Source: a virus. Taken from it: a DNA stretch of 22,058 nucleotides. Made by a program: the position numbers and the translations under genes. Shown here in pieces: positions 14,660 to 21,805 of this stretch. How positions within the stretch are numbered: the stretch's first letter is position 1; every line of letters starts with the position of its first letter. The stretch spans positions 1 through 22,058 of the IMG/VR virus record IMGVR_UViG_3300022851_000126; one strand, given 5' to 3'. The notes under the pieces are model-generated. The model had not been told where the DNA came from. It saw only the letters and a list, made by a program, of their open reading frames with translations, and made no database searches.

Positions 14660-14892
14660 TATGATATGTACTCATTGCCAGAGCTAATGGCGGCACTAAC
14701 CGCAGTCATGTCTTCACTACCCCAATCGTCTTTAGCTACCATAAGCTCTAAGTGCTGAACATTACGATCCACTGTACCTTGGCTATCTTCATCAGCTTCT
14801 GCGGCTATAGTGGCTGTAATTAGGCTTACGCTATCACCCATTGCTGAGTAGTCTTGCGCTAGTTGTTCTGCTGTACGATCTTCTACTGACAT
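14659..14892 (-). CDS. Small acidic protein after the tail-fibre gene, 77 aa
   Basis: The start ATG comes one base after the fibre stop. The sequence is acidic and mostly helical (RTAEQLAQDYSAMGDSVSLI, then AAEADEDSQGTVDRNVQHLELM). It ends in a short helix-turn region (WGSEDMTAVSAAISSGNEYI). There is no membrane segment, signal peptide or enzyme motif. Coupling to the fibre gene suggests a fibre assembly or accessory role, but nothing in the sequence proves it. I recall similar unnamed proteins beside fibre genes in marine phages. Confidence 0.68.
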   Translation of the reverse strand: MSVEDRTAEQLAQDYSAMGDSVSLITATIAAEADEDSQGTVDRNVQHLELMVAKDDWGSEDMTAVSAAISSGNEYIS

Positions 14893-14893
14893 A

Positions 14894-16996
14894 TTATGCC
14901 TCCAGTGCTTCGAGTCTTGCGGTGAGTTCTTGGATAGCTTTAACCAAGATTGGTATTAGTGCGGCCTCTGCTACTTCCTGAGAACCATCTTCTCTTTCGT
15001 CCCAAAGTTTAAAGCCGTCTTTCAAACCACTATCAGCATCAATAGCCTCTTTGGTATGTTGAGCGATAAGACCGTGATTCGTTAGAGTGTTTTTAAAGAC
15101 TTCGGTTGAGCCTTCTTCATAGGCGTTAAAGGTTTCTGGGAGTTCGCCAAGAGTCTTGTAGTTCCAAGTTACGGATCGTAACGAGTTAATGAAGGAAAGT
15201 CCTGTTGTACAGTCCTCAATGTCTTTCTTGTAGCGTTCATCGGACACTGTTGCCCAAGTTGCTACACCGTGTGCGGCTCTTATGTCTGAACCACTTTGTC
15301 CTAGCGTTGTATAACCTGCGGTACCATTAATGTTATAACCTATAGCAATTGCATAATCTGCGTCTGTAGTAGAAGCCCTAGAGTAAGAACCAATACATAT
15401 AGAGCCGTCCCCTGTTATTAAGTCTGTTGAATAAGTGCCTGAGTTATATCCGACACATACATTGTATCTTCCTGTCGTTACGGCATCACCTGCTGTAGCC
15501 CCTACAAAGGTGTTCTCAACGCCTGTGGTAATTGCCGTACCCGCGCTACCTCCTACAGCCGTATTAGATGACCCAGTAGTACAGGCTTTCAAAGCCCTAA
15601 ATCCGAAGGCGTGGTTTCCATTAGAGGTAGTGTTGTTGGCTAAAGCCTCATAGCCCACGGCAGTAGCATTAGCGGCAGTTGTAGAGTCTTGCATGGCTAG
15701 ATAACCGACTGCAACATTGCCTCCTGCTGTGGTGTTAGCGCTTAAAGCTGAGTAGCCTACAGCCGTGTTGTTGCTTGCTGTTGTGTTTGCGGTTAAAGCC
15801 CTCAAACCTACAGCAGTGTTGTTGCTTGCAGTTGTGTTTGCATTTAGCGCAAGATAACCCACTGCAACATTAGCCGTGCCTGTCGTGTTTGTTGATAAAG
15901 CCGCTACACCAATACCCACGTTCTCAGAAGCGGTCGTGTTTGCGGCCATCGCCCATCTACCCAAAGCCACGTTAGAACCTCCAGTAGTGTTGGCTCCTAA
16001 AGACTCAGCGCCCAAAGTAGTATTGCTACCGCCAGAGGTATTAGCGTCTAGTGCTAAGGCTCCTACGGCCACGTTACTAACACCTGTGGTTATTGCGGCT
16101 CCTGCGGAAAAGCCGACTGCTGTATTGTTATCAGCCGTTGTGTTGGCGAATAAAGCTTGGTCACCTACGGCAGTATTATTAGATGCTGTAGTGTTACTGA
16201 ACAATGCCGCGTAGCCTACAGCAGTATTAGAGGCTCCTGTTGTAGTTAGCTTTAAAGAGGCTCTACCTAACGCAGTGTTTTTTGTAGCGGTGGTTGCTGT
16301 TTTTAAAGCTTCCATACCGAAAGCGGCATTATCATCCCCAGTAGTAATAGCAGTACCTGCCTCATCACCCACGACAGTATTATAATTACCACCGCTTTCA
16401 ATGGAGTTACCTGCGTTTACGCCAAGTCTTAGGTTGCTTGTGCCTGCTGACGCGGTAATTATATCTGCACCGTCTGCAAAGGTGGTATCTGCGGCAAAGC
16501 TGGCGGCTCCGGTGACGTCAGTGACGGCCAGAGTGCTTGTCCCACCTGCGGTCAGATTATCTACTTTGGTGGTTCCTGCTAGGTTTACATCTGTTAACAA
16601 GTCATAAACAACAGCACCTGAACCCAAACCGTCACCTGCAATAACCTTAACTTCACCTGCTAAAACGGCTACATTAGCGCCAGAGCCTTGTGAGAACGTC
16701 AGGGTATAAGCGGTAGCATTTTCCATGATGTAAATTTTGGAAGCGGTATTTGGCAAAAGGCTAACAGTGCAGGCTTGACCGCCGCCAGTAAGCTTGAGAT
16801 ACATTGATCGATCGGAGTCAGATGCTCCGTCAGCAATAGTGATATTGTCCGTAGAAGCGTCAGCTATTGCTCTTGTACCATAACCAAAAGCTTGGCCAAT
16901 AAGCTCAAGGTTGGTGTTGGTTTCATCTCCCCAAGTGCCAGAAGAATCACCTGTTGCGATCTCTTTGAGTCTTAGATTGTTAACGTATGTTGCCAT
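14894..16996 (-). CDS. Tail fibre / spike with C-terminal S74 self-cleaving chaperone domain, 700 aa
   Basis: The N-terminus (MATYVNNLRLKEIATGDSSG then TWGDETNTNLELI) resembles the virion-binding start of marine-phage fibres. Residues 60-200 are beta-rich linker. Residues 205-510 are eighteen uninterrupted 17-residue repeats with the core NTAVGxxAL, likely a beta-helical or beta-roll shaft. The last 116 residues form an S74 domain: SDERYKKDIED starts at S585, HGLIAQ lies at 641-646, and a final coiled coil (ALIPILVKAIQELTARLEAL) completes it. In this family, trimeric fibres cut themselves just before the serine of the SD motif and the chaperone is released. The serine and the downstream basic/acidic residues are intact here, so cleavage after residue 584 is expected. 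The product should bind the receptor on the host surface. Confidence 0.88.
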   Translation of the reverse strand: MATYVNNLRLKEIATGDSSGTWGDETNTNLELIGQAFGYGTRAIADASTDNITIADGASDSDRSMYLKLTGGGQACTVSLLPNTASKIYIMENATAYTLTFSQGSGANVAVLAGEVKVIAGDGLGSGAVVYDLLTDVNLAGTTKVDNLTAGGTSTLAVTDVTGAASFAADTTFADGADIITASAGTSNLRLGVNAGNSIESGGNYNTVVGDEAGTAITTGDDNAAFGMEALKTATTATKNTALGRASLKLTTTGASNTAVGYAALFSNTTASNNTAVGDQALFANTTADNNTAVGFSAGAAITTGVSNVAVGALALDANTSGGSNTTLGAESLGANTTGGSNVALGRWAMAANTTASENVGIGVAALSTNTTGTANVAVGYLALNANTTASNNTAVGLRALTANTTASNNTAVGYSALSANTTAGGNVAVGYLAMQDSTTAANATAVGYEALANNTTSNGNHAFGFRALKACTTGSSNTAVGGSAGTAITTGVENTFVGATAGDAVTTGRYNVCVGYNSGTYSTDLITGDGSICIGSYSRASTTDADYAIAIGYNINGTAGYTTLGQSGSDIRAAHGVATWATVSDERYKKDIEDCTTGLSFINSLRSVTWNYKTLGELPETFNAYEEGSTEVFKNTLTNHGLIAQHTKEAIDADSGLKDGFKLWDEREDGSQEVAEAALIPILVKAIQELTARLEALEA
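15467..16384 (-). repeat. Eighteen 51-bp (17-residue) tandem repeats in the tail-fibre gene
   Basis: Residues 205-510 are exactly 18 units of 17 with no insertion. Typical units are NNTAVGLRALTANTTAS and SNVALGRWAMAANTTAS. The best conserved positions are N2, V5 or an aliphatic, G6, A9, L10 and a TT at positions 14-15. Units 1, 6, 17 and 18 carry SAG/TAG-AITTG variants. A degenerate nineteenth unit (YNVCVGYNSGTYSTD) follows. Confidence 0.92.
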
Positions 16997-16997
16997 C

Positions 16998-17693
16998 TTA
17001 AGCTACCTCTTCCCATTCCGGGGTTTGACTACCGCTAATTGTTTCATAATTTGGAGTTTGAATACCGCTAATGGGTATGTAATTTGGGGTCTGAGCTGTG
17101 TTAATTAAGCCCCAGACGTGAACAGACCTCACTAACGCCTCAACTTGATTCCCTATAACGTAGATTATCGCCTGAGAATCAGTATCAACAGTACCCGCGC
17201 TTACTGTAGCAGTAAAGCCAGAAACTGATAGATTATTGTTTGTTATTAATGTTTCGTCACCCAGCCCAATAGTTGAGGCTACAGCAGTGACGCCAACAAC
17301 CGCAATTGCTTGGACTGACACGGTTCCTGTCGCTGTAGTTGCCAAGTTAGTAGTAACATCTACATTAGCTTTAGCAACTACTGCTTCATTGCCAAGAGCT
17401 GTTGTTGCTAGGTTGTTGGTGACGCTTATATTAGCCTTGGCTTGGACTGTTATATTTCCAAGAGCTGTTGTTGCTAAATTGTTAGTGACATTAACATTGG
17501 CTTCAGCGATTACCGTTTCGTTGCCAAGAGCTGTTGTTCCTGCAATTCCAGTAGTAACTACATTGGCTTCGGCAACTACCGTTGCACTTCCAAGAGCGGC
17601 TGTTCCTGCTACCCCAGTAAGGACAACAGGTATCGGCTCACCCCATGTAAGCTGTCCCCACCCGCCTCTGCCAAAACCGCTTACAATAGCCAT
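16998..17693 (-). CDS. Repeat-built fibre-type virion protein, 231 aa
   Basis: The start is GFGRGGWGQLTWGEP, a Trp/Gly-rich leader I associate with small marine-phage fibre proteins. Residues about 22-150 are 22-residue beta repeats (ANVNVTNNLATTALGNITVQ and variants). A segment ending in a short hydrophobic stretch follows (SQAIIYVIGNQVEALVRSVHVWGLI). The C-terminus has 11-residue units QTPNYIPISGI, QTPNYETISGS and QTPEWEEVA. There are no enzymatic motifs. The gene ends one base before the S74 fibre start, so the two are probably made together, and this protein may form a proximal or second fibre. The repeat architecture is clear; the fibre role is inferred. Confidence 0.72.
   Translation of the reverse strand: MAIVSGFGRGGWGQLTWGEPIPVVLTGVAGTAALGSATVVAEANVVTTGIAGTTALGNETVIAEANVNVTNNLATTALGNITVQAKANISVTNNLATTALGNEAVVAKANVDVTTNLATTATGTVSVQAIAVVGVTAVASTIGLGDETLITNNNLSVSGFTATVSAGTVDTDSQAIIYVIGNQVEALVRSVHVWGLINTAQTPNYIPISGIQTPNYETISGSQTPEWEEVA
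17196..17640 (-). repeat. 66-bp (22-residue) tandem repeats in the 231-aa protein
   Basis: About six successive 22-residue units occur with a core of N-L-A-T-T-A-L-G-N and a following V-x-A-K/E-A-N-V. The three central units (nucleotides 17301-17500 approximately) are closest to each other. The first (GVAGTAALGSATVVAE) and last (AVASTIGLGDETLITN) are more diverged. Confidence 0.8.
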
Positions 17694-17699
17694 GAGTTA

Positions 17700-18128
17700 C
17701 TAGGCTATTCTTATAATGGCATTAGTTGCATCGGCTGTTGGGAACTGAATAGTAAAGTCTCCTGCTGTAGAAGTTTTGTCACCACCAAAGGCTAAAACAC
17801 AGACGGCTTTATCGCTATTGGTGTCATTGTAGATAAGACACCCATTTGCGGTAATAGTCGCATCACTAAAAGTTAAATCAGCAAAGTCTGTAAATGCAGT
17901 AGTTCCTGAAGTCGCTGGATTAACATTTGTTAATGCCGCCCCGCCTGCGGTGTAATTTGTCCCGCTTGCTTCGTTTGTAGCGGAGTAAGCTGTAGTTGTT
18001 GCGCCCATGGTAGCCGAGCTTGTGTACAAAGCCAGCTTAAAGGTATTGCCGCCTGAAGCCAAAAAGTTATGCGTTCCTTCCATCAGTTCTTTCTTGAACG
18101 AGGTACACATTGCTTGCGAAATTGCCAT
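17700..18128 (-). CDS. Small virion protein, 142 aa
   Basis: The start shares its base with the stop of the preceding gene (TAATG). The N-terminal helix MCTSFKKELMEGTHNF is followed by a beta-rich body: FKLALYTSSATMGATTTAYS, YTAGGAALTNV, AFTDFADLTFSDATITANG, KAVCVLAFGGDKTSTAGDF and a final IIRIA. This pattern is one I recall as a common unnamed structural protein in marine podophages, close to the adaptor and fibre genes. There is no signal peptide. The exact position in the particle is unknown. Confidence 0.75.
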   Translation of the reverse strand: MAISQAMCTSFKKELMEGTHNFLASGGNTFKLALYTSSATMGATTTAYSATNEASGTNYTAGGAALTNVNPATSGTTAFTDFADLTFSDATITANGCLIYNDTNSDKAVCVLAFGGDKTSTAGDFTIQFPTADATNAIIRIA

Positions 18129-18415
18129 TATAATCTCCTAATAATTTCTGCTGTATCTGAGTGTTGGTTTTTTTCAAGTAGCGCAATTAAGGTAGTCCTG
18201 TCGCTTTTAATTGCTTGCTCTATATAGAACTTAACAACCTCATTGACTTGAGCCTTAAACGCTTCCGCTTGATCTTTAATTGCAGGGTGACAACTTCCGC
18301 CTACCGAAACAATTCTGCTTGTTGCTCTTTCAGCCCAATGCTTTGCATCAAGCCCTTTATTTTCTGACGTAACAACCGTGACAAATCCTGTTTCAGCCGA
18401 GGCTATCTCAATCAT
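18128..18415 (-). CDS. Small helical protein between adaptor and virion genes, 95 aa
   Basis: The gene starts two bases after the adaptor stop and its stop overlaps the next start. The first half is a short beta segment, and KHWAERATSRIVSVGG follows at residues 25-40. The rest is helical (AIKDQAEAFKAQVNEVVKFYIEQAI) and ends in DTAEIIRRL. The arrangement matches unnamed proteins I recall at this place in related marine phages. No function can be assigned; a tail-assembly or virion accessory role is inferred from position only. Confidence 0.72.
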   Translation of the reverse strand: MIEIASAETGFVTVVTSENKGLDAKHWAERATSRIVSVGGSCHPAIKDQAEAFKAQVNEVVKFYIEQAIKSDRTTLIALLEKNQHSDTAEIIRRL

Positions 18416-18417
18416 TC

Positions 18418-19059
18418 TTAGCTCCTACCCAGACGTATTGCGCCAGACCGGTAGCTGTCCGTAGTTCCATACCCTTCAGCAAGAACCTTTAATCGACCAA
18501 TAGCCTCACTGTACTGGCCAATATAAAGCTTAAGCAAAGCCTCATCGCCCTTAAGGAAGGTGTACGCCTCTATCAGGCAACCATATAGCAATGCGTTCTC
18601 AGCGTTATTTCCCAGCCAGCTTGTTCCTGAAGCGGCAACAGTAATAGATTCTGGGCTATAAAAATAATGCAGTTCAACATCAAAGGATGCGTTTGGCGTT
18701 GGCGCTACTATAAGGGTAGTGTCATTAAATATGGCATAATACTTAGGGACCCCTGTAACTGTCGATACGGGATAAGCCTCTCTAATAAAATTGACATCTT
18801 TGTTAATTAGGAATTCATATCCACTGTTATTAACTGCTAAAGAATAAATTGCCAAGTAATCAGTTGGAGTAGATAAGTATTCGTTGTCAGCCGACAAAGA
18901 GCCAGTAACATTTTTCCTAAAATCAGGAAGCTGTACATCCTTAAGAATGCGCTCCTCGGCTTGAGTAATAATGGTAGGCAGATTGCTTACAAATGTGGTT
19001 TCGTCAGACTGAACGTAATCTTGAATTGCTTGCGTTAGCGTAGTGTATGTGAATGCCAT
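18418..19059 (-). CDS. Head-tail adaptor (phage SU10-type), 213 aa
   Basis: The start overlaps the previous stop as TAATG. The opening helices (LTQAIQDYVQSDETTFVSNL, then PTIITQAEERILKDVQLPDFRKN) are the pattern I recall for SU10-type adaptor proteins in podophages. These form the ring between portal and nozzle. A beta section follows (YLSTPTDYLAIYSLAV, FIREAYPVSTVTGVPKYYAI, LIVAPTPNASFDVELHYFY). Closing helices are NNAENALLYGCLIEAYTFLKG and LYIGQYSEAIGRLKVLAEG, and the basic end is YRSGAIRLGRS. The length fits the family. In the particle it would link the portal to the tail nozzle, which is consistent with the gene order here. Confidence 0.75.
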   Translation of the reverse strand: MAFTYTTLTQAIQDYVQSDETTFVSNLPTIITQAEERILKDVQLPDFRKNVTGSLSADNEYLSTPTDYLAIYSLAVNNSGYEFLINKDVNFIREAYPVSTVTGVPKYYAIFNDTTLIVAPTPNASFDVELHYFYSPESITVAASGTSWLGNNAENALLYGCLIEAYTFLKGDEALLKLYIGQYSEAIGRLKVLAEGYGTTDSYRSGAIRLGRS

Positions 19060-19400
19060 TAGTTTGTTACCACCTGAACTTTACCCACATTACCTTCTAT
19101 ATCTAACCCAACAGTAAAACTGCCTAGCTGGGTTATACCGCCGCCAACAGGGTTAAATGCATATAATTGTCTGCTCTGATCTAATGTTCTATCAGGTCTT
19201 GGATTTCTTAGGGATTGATTGTCGGTAAATGAAACCTTACCTAGCTGAAGCTGAGGCTGATCTTTATCCACAACATCCCGACCCACCAACATCCCTGTAG
19301 GGCGTTGATTAACAATCTGAGGAACAAGGTCGGTTAGCTTGTAACGAAACCCAGTTCTATCACAAAAGCCAAAAGCCAGCTTACCCTTAGATGTTGTCAA
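19059..19400 (-). CDS. Conserved phage protein using a TTG start, 113 aa
   Basis: I place the start at the TTG 19398-19400, overlapping the previous stop as TTGA, because GGAGG lies nine bases upstream. The resulting N-terminus, MTTSKGKLAFGFCDRTGFRY, matches the opening I recall for small proteins between adaptor genes in marine podophages. A longer frame begins at 19469 but would overlap the upstream gene by 73 bases and has an unlikely basic start. The rest has PQLQLGKVSFTD, LRNPRPDRTLDQSR and a Gly-rich turn, and ends in two short strands (GSFTVGLDIEGNVGKVQVV). Function is unknown; a connector-associated role is likely from position. Confidence 0.7.
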   Translation of the reverse strand: MTTSKGKLAFGFCDRTGFRYKLTDLVPQIVNQRPTGMLVGRDVVDKDQPQLQLGKVSFTDNQSLRNPRPDRTLDQSRQLYAFNPVGGGITQLGSFTVGLDIEGNVGKVQVVTN

Positions 19401-20089
19401 AAGTTGTAGCCTCCGGGTGAAATAAACAATGACGCCTTTTCTCTGGCGGCATCTGCGGCAAGATTCCACTGCTCTTCATAATCAGCTTTAAGCAATGGCG
19501 CTTTTATATTTGATTCGGTGTATTTAATGCTTAACTGATAAGCAAGCCCTGCAACCAAACACGGAAGGAACCTTGAAGGGATGTCCATGTTGTTTGATGC
19601 CGGAGAACCCACATCCTCAATCCGTTGCATAAAGTAATAAACAAGGGTGTATGTTTCACGACTATCTGGAACTGGCCATAAATTAACAGTAACGCCGCTT
19701 GGGTCTTGTTCAAGAAAAAACTGCAAGGGTTTGCTTTCTGTTAGCTTGTTAGACAAATGAGCGTATTGGCTTATTGAAATTCTAGTAAGCGTTTGATCAA
19801 ATTGGCTAGTAGAGCTTCCAGAGCTTGTTCGCACAAAAGCTTCAATTATGTCCAGTACATCACCGTCCAGTGGATACGATCCATCGCCTGCCGTTAAGGT
19901 TTGCGTTCCTTCCTGAACAGCCCAAAGGGTTAGCCCCCTGTTCTGCCATTCAAGCATGAGAAGGTTTAGGCTTCGCCTAGCAGTCCTGTAGTCATAACCA
20001 CTACGCAACTCCAGCCCCGCTCTTTCAAACGCTTCTTCAATGGCATCGCCAATATCTAGGGTAAAGTTATATGTCCCGCTAGTTGCCAT
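19397..20089 (-). CDS. Adaptor / P22 gp4-like head-closure protein, 230 aa
   Basis: An in-frame ATG at 20128 would give 13 more residues but would overlap the DUF6321-like gene. The ATG at 20089 follows that gene's stop by two bases, has AGGA seven bases upstream, and gives the conserved start MATSGTYNFTLDIGDAIEEA. The helical front part includes AFERAGLELRSG, SLNLLMLEWQNRGLTLWAV and an acidic YPLDGDVLDIIEAF turn. The middle is beta (QFFLEQDPSGVTVNLWPVPD then TYTLVYYFMQRIED). The last third is helical (LPCLVAGLAYQLSIKYTE). This layout fits P22 gp4/T7 gp11-like connector proteins, which stack on the portal. Together with the 213-residue gene it gives two connector-type proteins in one operon. 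Confidence 0.68.
   Translation of the reverse strand: MATSGTYNFTLDIGDAIEEAFERAGLELRSGYDYRTARRSLNLLMLEWQNRGLTLWAVQEGTQTLTAGDGSYPLDGDVLDIIEAFVRTSSGSSTSQFDQTLTRISISQYAHLSNKLTESKPLQFFLEQDPSGVTVNLWPVPDSRETYTLVYYFMQRIEDVGSPASNNMDIPSRFLPCLVAGLAYQLSIKYTESNIKAPLLKADYEEQWNLAADAAREKASLFISPGGYNF
19410..19414 (-). promoter_or_regulatory. Shine-Dalgarno site deciding the TTG start at 19400
   Basis: The coding strand reads GGAGG here, nine bases before TTG and inside the last codons of the upstream adaptor-like gene. This supports the non-ATG start and translational coupling. Confidence 0.6.
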
Positions 20090-20091
20090 TG

Positions 20092-20349
20092 TTATTTCCT
20101 TTTGGATGTAGCCCCAGAACATTTCCACCGATTACGGGATAGATTGTTTGGGGTATTAGGATCGTTTTGTTTTTTCTTGGAAAGACCTTTTTTTATTCCA
20201 AGACTTCTGGCGCAATAACTATCGCCTTTAGATGTTCCTGCTCGGACTCTTGGCTTCCCATCTTTAGCATTTCCTGCTTGCCCGTAGCTGACTTTTTTGC
20301 CTGCTGAGGTTACCTTAACCTTGGCTTTGCCTTTAGATGGTGTTGCCAT
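20092..20349 (-). CDS. DUF6321-like basic protein, 85 aa
   Basis: The protein is very basic (about a quarter Lys/Arg) and starts MATPSKGKAKVKVTSAGKK. The conserved block is RVRAGTSKGDSYCARSLGIK (residues 34-53), followed by NDPNTPNNLSRNRWKCSG (about 62-79). This is the set I recall for DUF6321 proteins found next to capsid and connector genes in marine phages. The two cysteines (residues 46 and 77) are the only ones and could bind metal or form a pair, but this is speculation. A DNA-binding or head-assembly role is possible from charge and place. No enzyme motif is seen. Confidence 0.78.
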   Translation of the reverse strand: MATPSKGKAKVKVTSAGKKVSYGQAGNAKDGKPRVRAGTSKGDSYCARSLGIKKGLSKKKQNDPNTPNNLSRNRWKCSGATSKRK

Positions 20350-20352
20350 GAG

Positions 20353-20523
20353 TTAACCCCTCTCTGCCTTAGACTTTGCTCTAGCCGACAAATCTTTTAA
20401 GTGAAACAATTTTACACTAGACTTTGTGTGAGATTTGTTAGTATGCAAAGTGCCGTCAGACATTTTGTGATTAGAGCCTTTATGCTCAGTACCATCTTTT
20501 TTGTAATGTTTAGCACCTTTCAT
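20353..20523 (-). CDS. Short His/Lys-rich protein, 56 aa
   Basis: The frame runs from ATG at 20523 to TAA, three bases before the next gene's start codon, with GGGAG ahead of the start. The protein (MKGAKHYKKDGTEHKGSNHK, then MSDGTLHTNKSHTKSSVKLF and HLKDLSARAKSKAERG) has six His and fifteen Lys/Arg. The pattern HxxxDGTxH occurs twice, 13 residues apart (H6-H14 and H19-H27). I recall similar unnamed proteins of this length in marine phages. Possible roles are metal binding or DNA binding in the head; the sequence alone does not decide. Confidence 0.75.
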   Translation of the reverse strand: MKGAKHYKKDGTEHKGSNHKMSDGTLHTNKSHTKSSVKLFHLKDLSARAKSKAERG

Positions 20524-20548
20524 TTAAAACTCCCATTTGCAATCTGGC

Positions 20549-20785
20549 TTAACTTGAGCTTCTACTATTCCTAGACCTGTTGGCTTTCTTGGTCGTAACC
20601 CTTAAGTTACTTGGCGAGTTATTGGCAGTATTCCTGTCTTTATGGTCTACATCCTTACCATCGCCTTTTTTAACCTTGCCTAACTTAACCATTATATCTC
20701 TGGCTTTATGGCGCTCGGCATTACGCTTTTTTTCTTCAGGTCTGGAGTGAAAGTTTGCATACTCTAGCTTATAGTTTCTAGCCAT
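20549..20785 (-). CDS. HNH-type nuclease-like protein, 78 aa
   Basis: The start overlaps the previous gene's end by eight bases. The first 40 residues are basic and helical (PEEKKRNAERHKARDIMVKL). The HNH-like core is at residues 44-70: KDVDHKDRNTANN, SPSNLRV and TTKKANRSRN, with H48, N56, N60 and N69 as candidate active-site or metal-loop residues. It lacks zinc-binding Cys pairs. Small proteins of this kind sit among the head genes of many marine podophages. Whether they cut DNA (for example in packaging) or are degenerate is unknown to me. The C-terminus is Ser/Arg-rich. No sign of an intron or split host gene around it is seen. Confidence 0.75.
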   Translation of the reverse strand: MARNYKLEYANFHSRPEEKKRNAERHKARDIMVKLGKVKKGDGKDVDHKDRNTANNSPSNLRVTTKKANRSRNSRSSS

Positions 20786-21185
20786 AAGATTTTAATACTT
20801 TCATCACGATACTGTAAGTGTCACCGCTAGTATGCCCAACAGTAGTGAACAAAACATCACCGTTAACTCCGGCACCTGCATTATTAGGTATTCCAGAGAA
20901 ATCAGAGAAATCTAGCTCATCAGAGTAATCGGCAAGTATATGCCATGCTAGGACGTTCGTAGAGGCGTTGAATAGGACTTTAACGCTCATTCCGGCCGTA
21001 CTGTACCAAATGTTGCTTATAGTGACCTTAGTGCAGGATTTGCCTGTCATAGGGTCTACAGTGAGGCTAGAGACATCAATCTTTGCCACTGCCGATTCTC
21101 CAGTGCCATCACTGACATTGGTGAACTTAAATGTGGCATATTTTGCCCCATCTATAATTGTTTGTGTTGCGACTGCATCAGCCAT
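20778..21185 (-). CDS. Beta-rich virion protein, 135 aa
   Basis: The start ATG has AGGAGA a few bases upstream, just after the terminator at 21204-21222. Beta strands alternate with turns: TIIDGAKYATFKFTNVSDG, AVAKIDVSSLTVDP, KVTISNIWYSTAGMSVKVLF, LAWHILADYSDELDFSDFSG and GDVLFTTVGHTSGDTYSIVM. It carries a DFSDFSGIPNNAG motif that I recall from a widespread unnamed virion protein close to the capsid gene in marine podophages. A capsid decoration or head protein is likely. No signal peptide or membrane span is seen. Confidence 0.75.
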   Translation of the reverse strand: MADAVATQTIIDGAKYATFKFTNVSDGTGESAVAKIDVSSLTVDPMTGKSCTKVTISNIWYSTAGMSVKVLFNASTNVLAWHILADYSDELDFSDFSGIPNNAGAGVNGDVLFTTVGHTSGDTYSIVMKVLKSYG

Positions 21186-21203
21186 TACATTCTCCTAAAA
21201 ATA

Positions 21204-21222
21204 AGGGGTGAAAATCACCCCT
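21204..21222 (-). terminator. Rho-independent terminator after the 185-aa head-associated gene
   Basis: An eight-base-pair perfect stem (aggggtga / tcacccct) has a three-base AAA loop on the plus strand. On the coding strand it is followed by TTATTTTTA. It lies between two minus-strand genes and overlaps neither. Confidence 0.75.
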
Positions 21223-21247
21223 CAATATTACCACACTAAATTACGGA

Positions 21248-21805
21248 TTAAGCTACCGTTGCGATTGGAGTAGACAGAACCGTAGTTACCCACTTAGAGT
21301 TTGTTCCATCATCTGAAGAACAGACCATAGAGACTCTAGCATTTGCAACAGTTGAGTTTACCCATGTCAAAGTATCTCCCGCAACATCGCTTACTGCGTT
21401 AGCCGCCGCTCCTGCAACCAATGAAACCATTGCTTGGAAAGCGGACACGGCAGAACCGGGAAGTACGAAGGTAGTAGTAGTGGATGCGCCAACAGCTACA
21501 GTCAGTTGGAAATCATAGCGGACGCCAACATTACCTGTAGATAAAGCGGGTAAATTAATGACGTTATTTGCGGTGCCATCAACCAAGAAAAGAGTTCCTG
21601 ACTGAGCGGCGGTTAAAGTAGAATCTAACCCGCCTACGACATTCCAGTCATTGTTGATTGCCTGTCTGCCGGTGATAGTGCCAACGACTGCGGCGTTAGT
21701 GCCGTAAGTCGAATTAACCGTTACTGCACCTGTATCGGTGTTTTTTGTAACGTCTTGAAAGCCATTTTGTGACCGCATTGGTCCTTTGTTCGTTGTAGTA
21801 CCCAT
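21248..21805 (-). CDS. Head-associated / decoration-type virion protein, 185 aa
   Basis: The start ATG at 21805 has AGGAGA upstream. After an Asn/Gln/Thr-rich N-terminus (MGTTTNKGPMRSQNGFQDV), a beta-rich body follows: AVTVNSTYGTNAAVVG, LTAAQSGTLFLVDG, NVINLPALS, GVRYDFQLTVAVGASTTT, FVLPG and VSMVCSSDDG, ending KWVTTVLSTP. It lies directly after the capsid gene, bounded by terminators on both sides, which sets its expression apart from the genes that follow. A decoration or head-fibre role is inferred from position. I recall no named domain. Confidence 0.72.
   Translation of the reverse strand: MGTTTNKGPMRSQNGFQDVTKNTDTGAVTVNSTYGTNAAVVGTITGRQAINNDWNVVGGLDSTLTAAQSGTLFLVDGTANNVINLPALSTGNVGVRYDFQLTVAVGASTTTTFVLPGSAVSAFQAMVSLVAGAAANAVSDVAGDTLTWVNSTVANARVSMVCSSDDGTNSKWVTTVLSTPIATVA

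Noticed and set aside
15876-16214. Plus-strand open frame of 112 codons
   Set aside because: It is the complement of the 17-residue repeats of the fibre gene and reflects their codon pattern.
17236-17703. Plus-strand open frame of 155 codons
   Set aside because: It is antisense to the 22-residue repeat gene. Its repetitive Val/Ala/Thr protein is a by-product of those repeats.
19401-19469. Longer N-terminus for the 113-residue protein
   Set aside because: It would overlap the upstream gene by 73 bases and add a Cys/Arg-rich start unlike the expected family opening. The TTG at 19400 has a better ribosome site.
20090-20128. Thirteen extra N-terminal residues for the 230-residue adaptor-like protein
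   Set aside because: They overlap the upstream gene, while the internal ATG at 20089 has a suitable AGGA site and the conserved start.
20549-20785. HNH gene as part of a homing intron or mobile element
   Set aside because: No split gene or terminal repeats are seen around it, and free-standing proteins of this type are common at this place in marine phages.
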